64,000 bases of DNA, taken from NCBI RefSeq assembly GCF_008831285.2, contig NC_045146.1, positions 21,095,289 to 21,159,288 on the forward strand. Direction: 5' to 3'. A model generated the notes under the pieces. It was not told the DNA's origin. It did not search any database and was given only the letters and a program-made list of their open reading frames with translations. Shown piece after piece: positions 9,863 through 21,500 of the stretch (within the stretch, counting starts at the first letter, position 1; each line of letters starts with the position of its first letter). The translations under genes were made by a program, and so were the position numbers. Source of the DNA: Nymphaea colorata. Taxonomy: Eukaryota; Streptophyta; Magnoliopsida; Nymphaeales; Nymphaeaceae.

Positions 9863-10129
9863 TTAAAATGGGTTGCCTTAACATATATATTATGGATTGT
9901 TTGATCATATTGTGTTCCTGATTGTTTCGTTGCTAGCCTTCACCGATTCAGGTCGGGAGTCTGTTTAATCTCAGATTAATTTGCATGGCACAAGATGACG
10001 TAATTAGTCATGCACTTAAATATGATTGGTCCCAATGAGATCATATATAATTTTCAGCAGTAATAGAGATCCAAACACTGTCGATCATATATCTAAGCTA
10101 TAACTCATTTCTTAGCGATCTCTAGTACT

Positions 10130-10345
10130 GTGCTCAACTTTTAAGGAAAAAGTATCTACACAGGTAGACCAAATTCCAGAGGCAACGTTCCCAACTTGGG
10201 TAATTCCTCACATCATGTAAATGTGCATTCCTAGCCATCCACAAACTCCATATGATAATATGGAAGCTAATTCTCCAACAATGTATCAACCATCCCCGCT
10301 TGAAGCTCGTAGAGAACCACCACTTATACTCATCTACAAACGATC
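10130..10345 (-). mobile_element. LINE 3'-terminal ORF2 fragment
   Basis: The minus strand keeps an open segment reading FKRGWLIHCWRISFHIIIWS, then LWMARNAHLHDV and a Trp-rich tail. This is the pattern of the extreme C-terminus of plant L1-type ORF2 (W...P..I.W.IW..RN...F). Only this piece is seen. It abuts the Copia fossil on its right, so one of the two probably truncated or inserted beside the other. Confidence 0.5.
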
Positions 10346-10404
10346 GATGGGGAGGTCTCTTATTACCGAACTTACTCGTCTATTTAAAGAAAAGAATACA
10401 TGCT

Positions 10405-12215
10405 AGATTTAAAGTTTGCAAGCATATTCTTATTATTTGTCATATGATCAGTGGCTCCACTATCTAAAATCCCTCTTACCGCATCAGCATGAACAGCCAG
10501 AGACTGAGAAAGGAGTGTGGCGAATTACCTTTATTGTTTGGTTTTGGCTTAGCGTTAACTACTAGATTTGACTTCACCTCGTTCAAAAGTTTAGCCAGCT
10601 CTGCAATAACATTGCCCCTGCTCTCCTTATTTTCCTGGATGGTCCTCATGAAGTTTGATCTGTTTTTGTCCTTGCTGGTCTTCCATATATAGAGATTAGA
10701 ACATCTTTCTTGTAACCTGACTCCTTACAATACGAGCAAATCACCTATGATTTACCTCTATAAGATGTGCTTCTGCTTTCTATGTGAAGAACTGTCTTCT
10801 CGACGGGATTATTTGATTTTGTGTGAAAAGCAAATTTGTTGGTTAGTGCTTGATCTTTAACTTTGAATTATGTGTCGTCTTTCATATATTTTCTACGAGT
10901 TTCTTCTCCGTGAATAATGGAGCACATGTCGTTAAGCGGGGAAGAGATACGTCATAAGGATCTGGCTGCGCACATTGTCGAACTCCTGTTTGAGTCTTGC
11001 TAGCAACTTGAATAGTATATCATCGTCAGCTCGTTACTTCAACATGTCCAGATCAGGAGTTAGAGGGATGTGTTGTGCCTGCTCGTCCCACATAGCCTTC
11101 AACTTGTTGAGATATAGATGAAAGGTTCTATATCTCTTACTCAGTTTGGATATATCGTGTTAAAGCTTATACACCCTTGCTAGGTTCTGACGCTCGCCGT
11201 AGACATTAGCCTGCGATTCCAGAACTCCTTAGCTGAGTCTAAGAACAGGAAGCCCTCGGCGATATTAGGATCCATGGAGTTTAGGAGCCAGGACATGACT
11301 ATTCTGTCATTTGATTCCCAGTCATCGTATTTTGGATCTTCTTTTGCCAAAGCTTTGACTTTGTCGTTGATGTTGCGGAGCTTCGAGTTTATACAAAGGT
11401 ATAGACTTGCAGATTTTTTCCGTACCACATAGTTCGCTCCGTTAAGTGGAGATATCGTGATTTTGACCACCGGATTAGACTCCTTCTATCACAGTCCTGA
11501 TTTTTGGGCTGAGACTTATAACTGCTGAATGAGCGTACATACTTTCTATCATTCTTGCCGTCCTATTAATGTTGACAAGGATCCTTTACGCCGATCAAGT
11601 TATTTGTTGTTTTCTGTCTCAAGGTTCTGATACCATGTTAGGTTTCAGAGAAGCTTGCAAGTTGTAACTGACCACAGAGATGCCGGCTCATGACGACGAG
11701 CGATAGATGAGGGAAAGAGTGAGGTTGAGTAAGGCGCAAGATACATGCCAAGACACTAATGATAGCCTTGTATTTTGTATTCAATTGATATGACCCATAT
11801 ACATTTCTGTTGCATCATATTTGAGTACAGCTCGCACACAGCTATATCACACATGACGCAACAACAGAACTCTCTAGAAACTTTTGTATTGTCAACATTG
11901 ACATGGACCTTTTATGTCGATTTGGTTATCGTTTTCTTCCCTCAAGGCTCTGATACTGTTTTAGGTTTCAACGAAGCTTGTAGTTGAAGCGCAATGATGC
12001 CTGCGCAAGACGACGAGAGATAGACGAGGGAAAGAGTGAGGTTGAGTAATGTGCAAGATACAAAGGAAGGCAATAATATTTGCCTCGTATTTTCTATTCA
12101 ATTGGTATAAACCATATACATTCCTGTTATATTGCACTTGAGTACAACTCTCGCACAGCTATATCACACAATAATAGAACTCCTTAGATACTCTTGTATT
12201 TACTATTGCATCCTT
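10405..12215 (-). mobile_element. Copia-type LTR retrotransposon fossil, 5' part only
   Basis: Read on the minus strand from right to left: LTR-type sequence, a primer-binding site TGGTATCAGAACC (initiator-Met tRNA type, about 11622-11635), then gag. The gag shows the PLNGANY start, the W-S-N-D-R-I-V-M-S-W-L block and the tA.efW block (frame 11180-11470), continuing through a zinc-knuckle region into a protease-type GATDHMTNN motif near 10420-10450. Integrase, reverse transcriptase and the far LTR are not seen. The element is broken, with several interruptions, and looks old. Confidence 0.75.
11571..12215 (-). repeat. Tandem LTR-plus-leader units of the Copia fossil
   Basis: Two direct units with a period of about 323 bp (the CTCAAGG(T/C)TCTGATAC anchor is at 11618 and 11941). 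Each contains a primer-binding-site-like motif and an LTR-like stretch of about 250 bp holding CTATATCACACA and the GGGAAAGAGTGAGGTTGAGTA block. Doubled LTR/leader units of this kind are a known product of LTR recombination. Confidence 0.6.
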
Positions 12216-12439
12216 TGCTGGTACAAATTGGTGCGTTTGCATATCGGCACAACAAGGTTCTCACATATGACAATTGCAAACATTGATAAAGTTGGCTGAT
12301 CTCATTATCGCTAGGTGAAGGTCGAACTTTGCCAAAGACGATGGGGGCTAGAGGTGGGGAGCAATTGAAGATATGAAGCACATCTTAATCTTGCCCCAGC
12401 TGGCTTGAGGGGTTTGTCAATTGATAATGATTTATCTCA

Positions 12440-12640
12440 ATACCGCAAGTCACAGACACATAAGTCAAAACACATATAAGTTCTGGGGTTGATTTTGAGA
12501 ATGGTTGGCAGTTTCTTTTGTTGTACATATTACTATAGACTCATTTGAGTTGAATCCGAAGTTTGAATGCGCGTTTATGGTTTGATCTTAATTATGTTTC
12601 TTGTGATTATGATCCATTGTAATGCAAGAGGATGTTGTAT
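12440..12640. repeat. Segment shared with 15690-15895
   Basis: GGTTGATTTTGAGAATGG, the TTGTACATA block, GTTGAATCCGAAGTTTGAAT and TATGATCCATTGTAATG recur in diverged form and the same order at 15725-15890. At 15.7 kb the segment lies about 1.15 kb upstream of copy 5. Here the equivalent gene position (about 11.3 kb) is occupied by the Copia fossil. Confidence 0.5.
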
Positions 12641-13850
12641 GCCTCTATCTAAGAAACGCTATATATTGATCTCTTTAGTGAATATAAAGCGATTGAGTAA
12701 GTTAGTCCGTACCGAATTGTGCAGGCAAATTTTAAGCCTGATTTAAGGCTTGATCCTTGGTCCTGGTTTGGAGAGGCAGATTTTATTGTATAGTCCATCT
12801 AGAAATCGTAAAAGGTTGTACTGAAATTGGGCTTCATAGTTAAGCTCCAAGTGTGGAGGGCTTCAGTTCGTGAAGCACTATTGGATGGACATGGCAGATG
12901 CTTTCCTTGGGGATGTTTGTAGGTTGAGTAATAGTAGTTCAATCTTGTTGTATATCAGTCCCTCAGAAATGGCGAAGGATTCTGAAACGGCGTCATAACA
13001 TTCTCAAGTGTAATAGTTTTGGATTATCTCCATTACGTCATAATAGGCGTTGTTTCAAGTTCAGGAACAGCAACCCGATAGTGAAACATTGAGCTTTTCC
13101 CTGGTCGATCGTCTTTCAATAAACACTAGTCTTTTTTGGGATAATCTTCATATGTAAGTCCTCTGTTATCTACGTGAAAGGGGAGTTTCTTTGTGACTTT
13201 ACTTTGTTATTCTTATTCTTTGGTTCTTCCTGAAACCAACTCCCAGCAGTGGTGCATCGGAATAATGTAACGTCTTCTCCTACTCAGAAAATTACCCATG
13301 TCAGTGCATGCAAGGACAACCATGTTGATGCTTCCTTTTGTTGATGAGATCATATGAAAACTTTTTGACGCTAATGCTGTTGGCAGTGAGTAGTAAAGAA
13401 TTTGTGAATCGTTTTTTGTGCGGAAATTAAGTACGTAGTAGAAGAAGGGGAATCTTTTTGTAATTTAAAAAAAGAAGTGTTTTCTTTTGTAGTCAATTCG
13501 CTTTTTTTATTTTCATTTTAATCTTATCAAAAAACTTGTTTTTTTACGTGAACGAGGGGTATTTTTGTCATTAACTATATTGACACACAAAATTTAATGC
13601 ACCAGTGTAACCCATATAACCAATTTTTAAAAGTGAGTTGTCCGTGCCATTAGGTATAGACAACCCATGTATGCCATAAGAAAGGCAAAAACATTTTGAT
13701 AATTATTCTAAAAAAGAATGTCCTATTTAATATCTTCGTTTGCTTCGACTATTGTCCTCACAAAAAGATTTGTTTTTTTCATTAACCAGACATATTTTGG
13801 TTATTAGCCACAAAAAAATTCTTACACCACTATGACATAACCAGGTTCGA
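12641..13850. other. Spacer, no gene seen
   Basis: No coding frame can be supported. Near 13440-13640 is a dispersed repeat-like tail (GAGGGGTATTTTTGTCATTAA, ACACAAAATTTAATGCACC) whose relatives appear near 24660-24740 and 25930-25990, always next to AMP copies. Confidence 0.4.
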
Positions 13851-14229
13851 GTGGGGTTAAAGGTGTGTACGCCACGGCTGAGACGAGCATCTCTGCCTGT
13901 TATTGAGCGTCAGTGATGTCATTGTTTTCCTCCCTAATGGAGCGGCGGCCGACCAACTTGAATTGTGTGCATAAGCAATAAAACTAACCGTAAAACTCAA
14001 AAAATGGTGGCATCCATAAATATATAAAGGCAACCCATCTTTATTGATTCCAGAACTAGTAGTAGACACACATTCTAAATCATATATATTAAACACGAGT
14101 TCGTGAGTACAGTAGAAAATGCGTGAACACAAGAACAAACGAAAGAGATCCACCTGATCTCCTTCTTTATTGAGCCATATCAACATCAAGATATAGCGGT
14201 GATTAAAGGGCGCCTCGCTCACCAGAACA

Positions 14230-14562
14230 TCAACACTTGATGTAGGCACTCTCATATGTGAAGGCGCTGCAGTTTTTCGTATCAGCTTGAGGCAACACAT
14301 GCCCATGCCCCGTGCAGTTACGGGCCTTGTACACTGTTATGTTCGAGTCCGGATCATGCTTCTCGTTATAATCGTACTTGTATCCGGCATTATACTTGAG
14401 GTTGTGACAGCCACAAGACTCATACTTCTCGGAACGGTTGCGGCACCCTGACGTCTCGTACACCCTCAGATTGCTTTTATGTTTTGCATCGGCAATGCTT
14501 GCGAACTCGACGGCCATAACCATTGCCACCAGAGCGGCGACTAAAGCAACAGATCTGGCCAT
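14230..14562 (-). CDS. MiAMP1-like secreted antimicrobial protein, copy 5 (sequon-rich subfamily A member)
   Basis: Intronless, 110 residues: signal peptide 1-26, six cysteines at the standard positions (40, 50, 52, 83, 98, 110). It is the most divergent A copy: Tyr28 is His, the segment after Cys83 reads TGHGHVLPQADTKNC, and the end is SAFTYESAYIKC. Four N-glycosylation sequons are present (N42-R-S, N74-I-T, N82-C-T, N97-C-S); no other copy has a standard N-X-S/T sequon in its mature chain. Net charge is about +4. The ATG in GCCATGGCC is used; the in-frame codon four positions upstream is TTG. A TATA box lies 92 bases upstream. The frame and disulfide set are intact, so a changed secreted protein is more likely than a pseudogene. 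Confidence 0.92.
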   Translation of the reverse strand: MARSVALVAALVAMVMAVEFASIADAKHKSNLRVYETSGCRNRSEKYESCGCHNLKYNAGYKYDYNEKHDPDSNITVYKARNCTGHGHVLPQADTKNCSAFTYESAYIKC

Positions 14563-14653
14563 GGCGATTCCCAAGGTTGAAGAACGAAGAAGTATTAAGA
14601 TCGATCACGAGTGGAGGAGCAAGGCAACGATGGCGATACTGCTTTTGTTTACA

Positions 14654-14661
14654 TATTTATA
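14654..14661 (-). promoter_or_regulatory. TATA box of copy 5
   Basis: TATAAATA on the minus strand within GATCTATAAATATGTAAAC, 92 bases before the ATG. Upstream DNA at 14750-15180 still aligns with the A-family block, including GTAAGTTAGGTAAGCGCGCC near 14909. Confidence 0.7.
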
Positions 14662-15249
14662 GATCTTAGGGATCAGCTACTACTTAATGGGGACTGTGGA
14701 TTTTTATTTTTGGCTTTTGTCCGGTGGTGCCGAAACGCCAAAGCAGAGTTAGAGTGTTGTTCTTTCGAATCATTATTTTGCATTGACCACAACGTCCCTC
14801 TTACGTATGAAACTGTCGTGCATTATGATATATATTATGTCGTCATTTTCACTATGGTTCTCGTCTCGAAGTCATCAATTGCTTTAATACATTTCAAGAA
14901 GATATACTGTAAGTTAGGTAAGCGCGCCTTGTGTCCATCGATCCATTGATTTCAGCTACAGTAGACAAGGGTGTGTGTGGCCGTAGGGAGAAGGCCAGGG
15001 CCCGTTATTTCACCTTCGACGCTCCTTTCCCACAATAAAAAACAAGCAAGTACTGAACGACATTTCCTATGAGTGGGAAATTTTGCCAACCGGCCATATT
15101 TTGTTTAGTGTGCACTCATATCGGGGTTTGTTTTTCTTGCCCGACTTTTCCTACTGGGGCTTTGCCATAGGGCTGTTAATGACCAGACATTGAAAATATT
15201 TGATTATAAATCCAATTAATTTTTAGTTAGTATATTTTGTACAGAGAAA

Positions 15250-17560
15250 AATTCCCGTTATGAATCAGACTCAAGCTTGGTACCCAGCTTTGCTGAGGAG
15301 TCCAAACCGAATTAAGTATATTACTTTATATCTAACCAGTAACAAAAAATAATGCGACCAAATTACATGGCTGGATATAAATATATATATATATATGTGT
15401 GTGTGTTCGGTGCATGGCTGTAAAGTATTCAATTTTAAAATTTGAAGTCTTAGCTGAATTTGAATTTGGGATACATGGGATCTAACCAAATAACTGGTAT
15501 ATATGCTCCACTTATATCCCAATTTCAAAGATTCCAACTTCATGACCACGCGTTTGCCATATCTTTAAAGTCCAGGTGCTTCCTAATTGAAGCAAAATAT
15601 TGCACCGACAATATATCCCTCACGCACCCGCAAAAAAAAAAATATTTTGCCTCCTAAACTGCAAATGGGTTTTCCAGTAAAAAAAAAAGGCATGGATGCG
15701 TATGTCAAACACGTGTAAGTGGAGGTTGATTTTGAAAATTGGCAGTTGCTGACGTCGAGTTCCTTTTGGCGTTGTACATAACATTGACTAATTAGATCGC
15801 GCCTTGAGTTTAATCTGAAGTCCGAACGCATGCTCATGGTTGGTCTTGATTCATTAATATTATACTTCATGTGGCTATGACCCATTCAAATGTTATATAT
15901 GTCCATCTAACGTACCAGTTATGATTATATACCTTCCCTTTGATGTTGAACAGGAAGTAATTGACTGAATCTTGCAGCGGCCACGAGATTATATATGCAA
16001 GCGATACACATTGGGTATTGAACTTCTGATCTCCAATTTGAATTTCCACAACAGTCAATTTTTGTGGTGAGACAACATAAAGATAACAAGATAAGCTCGA
16101 GGTCTGTTCCTATGGGTGACTCTTCCTTTCTTTATATACTTTCTCATGTGGTTGACTTGGATGCATGTGAGGATCTGTCCTGCCCAAAAACATTTTATAT
16201 ATATATATATATCGACGCAGACATATCCATCATGATGAAGTACGTGGAATATTGGGAATTAGGGTCGTGCGGTTTACAAGGTTCAAGTTGAATGTGGTGC
16301 ACCGATCCTCATAAGACATACTTCAGATCGTAAACTTTGCTGTAGCTTTGCATAAATTTCTTTCCTAGATTTTCTTAATTTGATCACAGCGACTTGAAGA
16401 AAAGCTGAGGACGGGTCATGAGGAGGAGATGTATATGTTAATTGAAGATAAAAAAAAAAGTATAGAAGATGCATAGATTTTATGAAATAAAAAAAATATT
16501 TTCAAATTGAACCTCATATAATTAGGAAACCGGATGAATCAGTCGATTCATGCCATTTGACTTAGTCTGAAAAATCCAAATGTCAGTTTAACTGACGAAA
16601 GAGGGATAATTTACTGGATATGATCCTTTTTATTTTCATTTATATATAATATAATACATTAAGTTAAAATATTGGTCTTAAAATCTTAAAATATGGATTT
16701 GATATATTTGATGAATACGTACTTGTTAGTGACGTTAATAATATGAAAATAAAAGAATTAAGTGGAATTTCATACGTGTTAAAAAAATGTTTTGATGGAC
16801 TGGTAAAATCACGTCATGACATGATTGTTCCATCGGTCCACCTGCCCCGTGGTGTGTAGGATATGGTATTTCCATCAGCATCAGCTAGTGGAAAATGTGA
16901 TTTAGCTAAATGTTTTGGTCAAAGGAACGAAACAACTGTTATATTATAAAAGAAAAAGGGATTCCTGTGTTCCTCCCTCCACCATCACTCATTCCTCAAC
17001 TTATTTGTTTCGTTTCAAGATGCTTCAATTAGTGCGTGTAAAAAATAAGCCAATTTGGCAGCTTTAAGGGTGGCTCCTCGCAAAGGGGTCGGAATGACAA
17101 ATCAAGTTCAACTATTTATCAAAACACAAGTTTTCGCAAAGTCATAATTAGACCATATATGGGGGATTTTTTAAGGCTAAGTTGATCTGAAGCGCAAAAG
17201 GAACGTCTTTGTATTGTGCGTGCTGCTGGAAAGTAATTTGAAATATGAATGGATCAGCATCAATATTCACCCACTTCTCTCTTTCTGTTTCTAGTAATTC
17301 ACGTGTCATGCATGGCCCTAGCAGTATTTGTTAGGGCCGCGAAATAATATATGACGCTGAGAAAGCCTCTTCAGCTCTTCCGCTCAAAGTTTTACTCACA
17401 TCCAAATAGCATCAGAGAAAGTTTTTAGCCGCTGATAAGTTCGGTGTCTTCTTCCTTAATGCAGAGTCAAATAACCAAAGGAATTGTACACATAAGCTAT
17501 GCATGTAATATCCCTAAAGTGTTGGTGTAACGGCCAAGTTGGGGGTTGGTAGGCAGCTAG
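15250..17560. other. Spacer between copies 5 and 6, no gene seen
   Basis: AT-rich with a short (AT)n/(GT)n run at 15379-15406, the duplicated segment at 15690-15895, and a (TA)n run near 16196. The small frames are unrelated to known families and lack codon structure. The minus-strand frame at 17574-18014 overlaps the 3' UTR of copy 6 and was not accepted. Confidence 0.45.
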
Positions 17561-18056
17561 TCTTTGTTTTGATCTATAGTAACGTATACCTTCTGTGCTG
17601 CAAAAAAAAATGTACCAAATACAAATAGTGCGTCGTGGAACACTTACAACGAGACATCAAAAAGGAGCGTAAATCCGCATGGGATGATGGGAAGGAGGCA
17701 CTTGGAAGATGGGAATAGCTTCTCTCAAACCTGAAAGCTACGCTTGGAACAATGAGAAACCCAAAATGGTATAACGCGCTAGTATTTAGAGGCAACCCAT
17801 CTTTATTCATTCCATCGTAAGTAGGAGTAGATACATTCGTCCCTTGCAGACAAGAGCTATAGTAACTTCTTGACAAACAAAAGACACTACGTGAACTAAA
17901 CAGGAACTCATGAGTCCAGTACCACAAGTGTCCAGGGGACCCATGAAATGCACACAAGAACAAATGAAAGAGACCCACTTGATCTCTTTCCTTATTGATC
18001 CATATCAACATCAAAGATATGGCATTAATTTAAAGGGCGCCTCGCTCACCAGAGAA

Positions 18057-18389
18057 TCAACACTTGATGTAGACACTCTTGAATGGGAATGGCTTGCATT
18101 TGTTGCTATCAACTTGAGGCAGCGGGCGCCCGTATCCCTCGCAGTTATAGTTAAAGTACACTACCATCCTCGATTCCGGATCATGCTTCTCGTTGTAATC
18201 GTACTTGTATCCGCCATTGTACTTAAGGTTGTGGCAGCCACAAGCCTCATACTTCTCGGAACGATGGTGGCACCCCGGTGCCTCATACACCCTCAGGTAG
18301 CTGTTATATTTTGCATCGGCAAGGCCTGCAAACTCGACGGCCATAACCATTGCCACCAGAGCAGCGACTAGAGCTAATGATCTGGCCAT
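18057..18389 (-). CDS. MiAMP1-like secreted antimicrobial protein, copy 6 (subfamily A, B-like at its ends)
   Basis: Intronless, 110 residues: signal peptide 1-26 (ends ADA), cysteines 40, 50, 52, 83, 98 and 110. The signal peptide and the region up to Cys83 follow subfamily A (VVYFNYNCEGYGRPLPQVD), but CHHRSE after Cys40 and KPFPFKSVYIKC at the end resemble subfamily B (CRHRSE, RPFPFKSVYIKC). It also lies nearest to the B copies. A TATA box lies 105 bases upstream and an AATAAA signal (17802-17807) about 250 bases past the stop. Family membership is firm; whether the mixture reflects an ancestral state or gene conversion cannot be told here. Confidence 0.93.
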   Translation of the reverse strand: MARSLALVAALVAMVMAVEFAGLADAKYNSYLRVYEAPGCHHRSEKYEACGCHNLKYNGGYKYDYNEKHDPESRMVVYFNYNCEGYGRPLPQVDSNKCKPFPFKSVYIKC

Positions 18390-18493
18390 GGCGGTAGCAA
18401 AGATTGAAGAACGAAGAAGTAATATGATTGGGTAAGTACGGAGAAGATCGAGAAGGGCTGAGGTGGTGATGCTAACGCTGCTGCTTGTTCATC

Positions 18494-18501
18494 TATTTAT
18501 A
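18494..18501 (-). promoter_or_regulatory. TATA box of copy 6
   Basis: TATAAATA on the minus strand within CTCTATAAATAGATGAACAAG, 105 bases before the ATG; the downstream GATGAACAAG is identical to copies 1 and 4. Confidence 0.75.
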
Positions 18502-18509
18502 GAGAGCGA

Positions 18510-21500
18510 TCACCTAGTTGGTCAACGAGATTGAAGATGACTCTGTTTTATGCTTTGCCCAATTAAACTCGATGCGTAAAAAATACTTTACTTATAAATA
18601 TATTGAGTGACAAGACAGTTTTGTATGACTATTTCATGCAACATATAAAATATTTTTTCGATGTGATCACACTCAAAATTTTAGTGGTAATAGAAATCAC
18701 ACCTAACCTAACCTCACCTAACCTTTTTGATATTGGCACCACACGCGTGAGTTTCCATCTTTAATTAATTAAAAAAGGCCTTCTCACAATTCAACCCAAG
18801 GTTTTCACTATGTATATAAGTAATTGGGGTATGTTCATGCAAGAGACAAAATTGGTTAGAGTACCCTCCACGTGAACAATTCTGTTTTGTTGATTAGTTT
18901 TTACTAGCCTTTTTTTAACTATTACACTCATATTTGACTGTATATATATCCAGGTTAGTAATTCTTTAGAAAAAACCTGGAAGTAACTTAACTGAATATG
19001 CTTTTCAATACTGCACAAAGAAATAACAACTTGGTGGTATTTGCAGAAATAGATATATCAATTTCTCTTGTTCTTCTTTATAGTGTAAATTTGCCATATT
19101 TCATTAGCTTAACGTGGCCTTGACAGAACTAAATTTATATGTGAACGTTTTTAGTGAAAAAAAAAAATGTTGCAGGCAGTCGTCAATTACTGCCTATTTC
19201 CTTATAATCAAAACTTACAATAAGTTAGGCAGGCGCACATAGTCTCTATTCCTCCCTTTCCACATACTTATGAACGTTATAAATTGTTTATCTCGGGTTG
19301 GATCCAGTACTGTTGACCAGATTGGACATATATGAATTTTTCTTAGTCTTATCCAGACTCAGACTGAAGTTTAGGTTTCAATTTCTAAAGTCGAATCCTG
19401 ATCCAGCATGGTAAAATTCGAACCTTACAAAACCAGGTAAAAATCTGCAATTGGATCTCATATTCAAATTCAGCTAGAATTTTTTCATCCAAGCCTTGTG
19501 TCAATTAGTTTGAGTCCGATCAGGGCTTAGACCCGTTTTCTTTTACTCGTTCCAGCTAAATGTATGTGGTTTTCTATTGGTAACTGATCTTTCGGACCTG
19601 CTGACAAGCCAACTTCTACCTACAGTTGTCTCATATTCACAGGCTTATTCCGGACCTCTGAATGATATTGACACCATAGTTGAAGAAATTAAAATGCAAC
19701 GTTAATAATCCATGAGACACATGCAAAGGACAACAAATAATGAACGTCGATGGATCGCGAAAGAATGTGAAAGGACTTTCATGTGACACCAAAGCAAAAA
19801 ATAAATCATGTTGCTTTTCCGATCTTAGAGTACTCTTTTTTCCTACTTCTTTAGTAAAGATTTGGAGATTTTATTTCTCGAACAAAGGAGCATGGATCCA
19901 AGTCTCGAGATTGAATATTACTGTGTGGAAATACTTAAAGTCAGTCCGACGGCTCTCATCACCAAATACCTCACATCCAAAGCACAACGTGTCAACGTTT
20001 TTACCAAACCACTCAACAAAAACTGATCAATATCTCCATTTCCCAGGTAGACTTGGGCCTCATCCTTTCCTCGATCTGAAGGGAGTGCTAGAATTCAAAG
20101 CAAAGATAAGAAAGAAAAATACTGCAGCAAATACCAAAGCGTGATACTTTCAAAAACAGGCAGCTGATTCAAGACAAAGAATGATTTTAAATCTAGATAT
20201 GTCCTAAAATTAACTAGAAAACAACTATGTTATTATATACTTGCCAATGGTATAAGTTTCTGTTTTCCTAGAAAACATTGGGAGGATATAAAGCCACCAG
20301 TTGGACACCTTCTGACAAAGTCATTGTATAATAGTTTGTGTGCGCAGCGAAGCGGTAGTTCACCAAACCACATCTGCCAGTAAATTAATGAAAAACTCAA
20401 TCAAGTTATTTGCTTACCATACAATATTTAATTGTGATATATAACATTAAAAAAAAGATGGTTTCACTTTCACGAACGTGTGAAAAATATAACATATGTG
20501 AAAGTTGACTTTTATCAATGTTTGCAGATAAATGTTAGTAAGAATGAATTTTTATCGACGTCCATAAAAAGGTGTCAGTTAAAAGAATATTTGGTCAACG
20601 TGTAGAGCTATCGTATTTTGAAGTTACACCTTTACTGACTCTAAAGCCGACATCGGTAAAAAAAAAAAAAGGTTCAACCTTTATGGACGCATTACAGTTT
20701 TCGGGTTTAGGGTTCACCAAACCAAATTAAAAAAAAAAAAAGCCAAAAAAAACTTTTCTCAGCTTTTACTTGCCTTTTTCTCGCCTAAATATATTCTTAC
20801 CTTCAAACTAAGATATTAGATATTAATGAGGATGAAAAAGGTAAGGATGTAATTTTTTGTAGCTAATGAAGATTCATTTGTTTTTCCAGTAAATAGATGT
20901 TTACTGCAAGTCTACATTTACAGTTTTTATAAAAAAAAATGAAGAAAAAATATATAAAATATAATATCTTTTCTATAATTACAGGTAGGACGATCTGGTA
21001 ATTTATGCACATGTTTGCTCTTGACATGTTTTACTTAACATAACGTGCAACAAAAGGGACGACCCTTGTGTTGCAACATGCATGATAAAGCTTGGTGCTT
21101 CTTTCCATTGACAGCAGCGCCACGCGGTGGACGTATTTACACTCAAATCAGTCATACAAAAATGTTCGGTGCTATTATTAATTTATTATTATTTTGTTTC
21201 TTAAAATTCATTCTTGGCACATTCATCCATGATTTAATAATTCATTTACAAATCCACGACTGAAATTTGCCATTTCTTATTCATTCTAGGCTCTGACTTC
21301 TTATGCCTCAGGGTGTCGACTAAAATATATAATTCTTCGCGGACCATTTCAATGAAGCCCAAAGTCCTTGCGTAAGGGTTTACGTTATAGCATACTCAAC
21401 TAGCATGGGAAACATTTTTTAATGTTTTTTCTTTATTTATTTTGAATATTTTTTATTAATAAATTATTTTTCATAAATAAGCTTGATGACTTTTATACTG

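Larger units (their letters stand above)
8180..10090 (+). repeat. Right arm of the inverted duplication (copy 4 plus flanks)
   Basis: This is the reverse-complement counterpart of 2000-3600. It carries the whole upstream block, copy 4, its 3' UTR and the GGTCGGG-containing 3' flank near 9951. With the left arm it would form a large inverted repeat around a centre of about 4.6 kb that holds copies 2 and 3. Divergence between the arms is visible, so the event is not recent. Confidence 0.75.

Noticed and set aside
17574-18014. 146-residue minus-strand frame
   Set aside because: It lies in the 3' UTR region of copy 6, has no domain, and contains the conserved poly(A) region in the wrong frame.
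19740-20144. 134-residue plus-strand frame
   Set aside because: No recognisable motif, low-complexity basic tail and no supporting splice or promoter signals.
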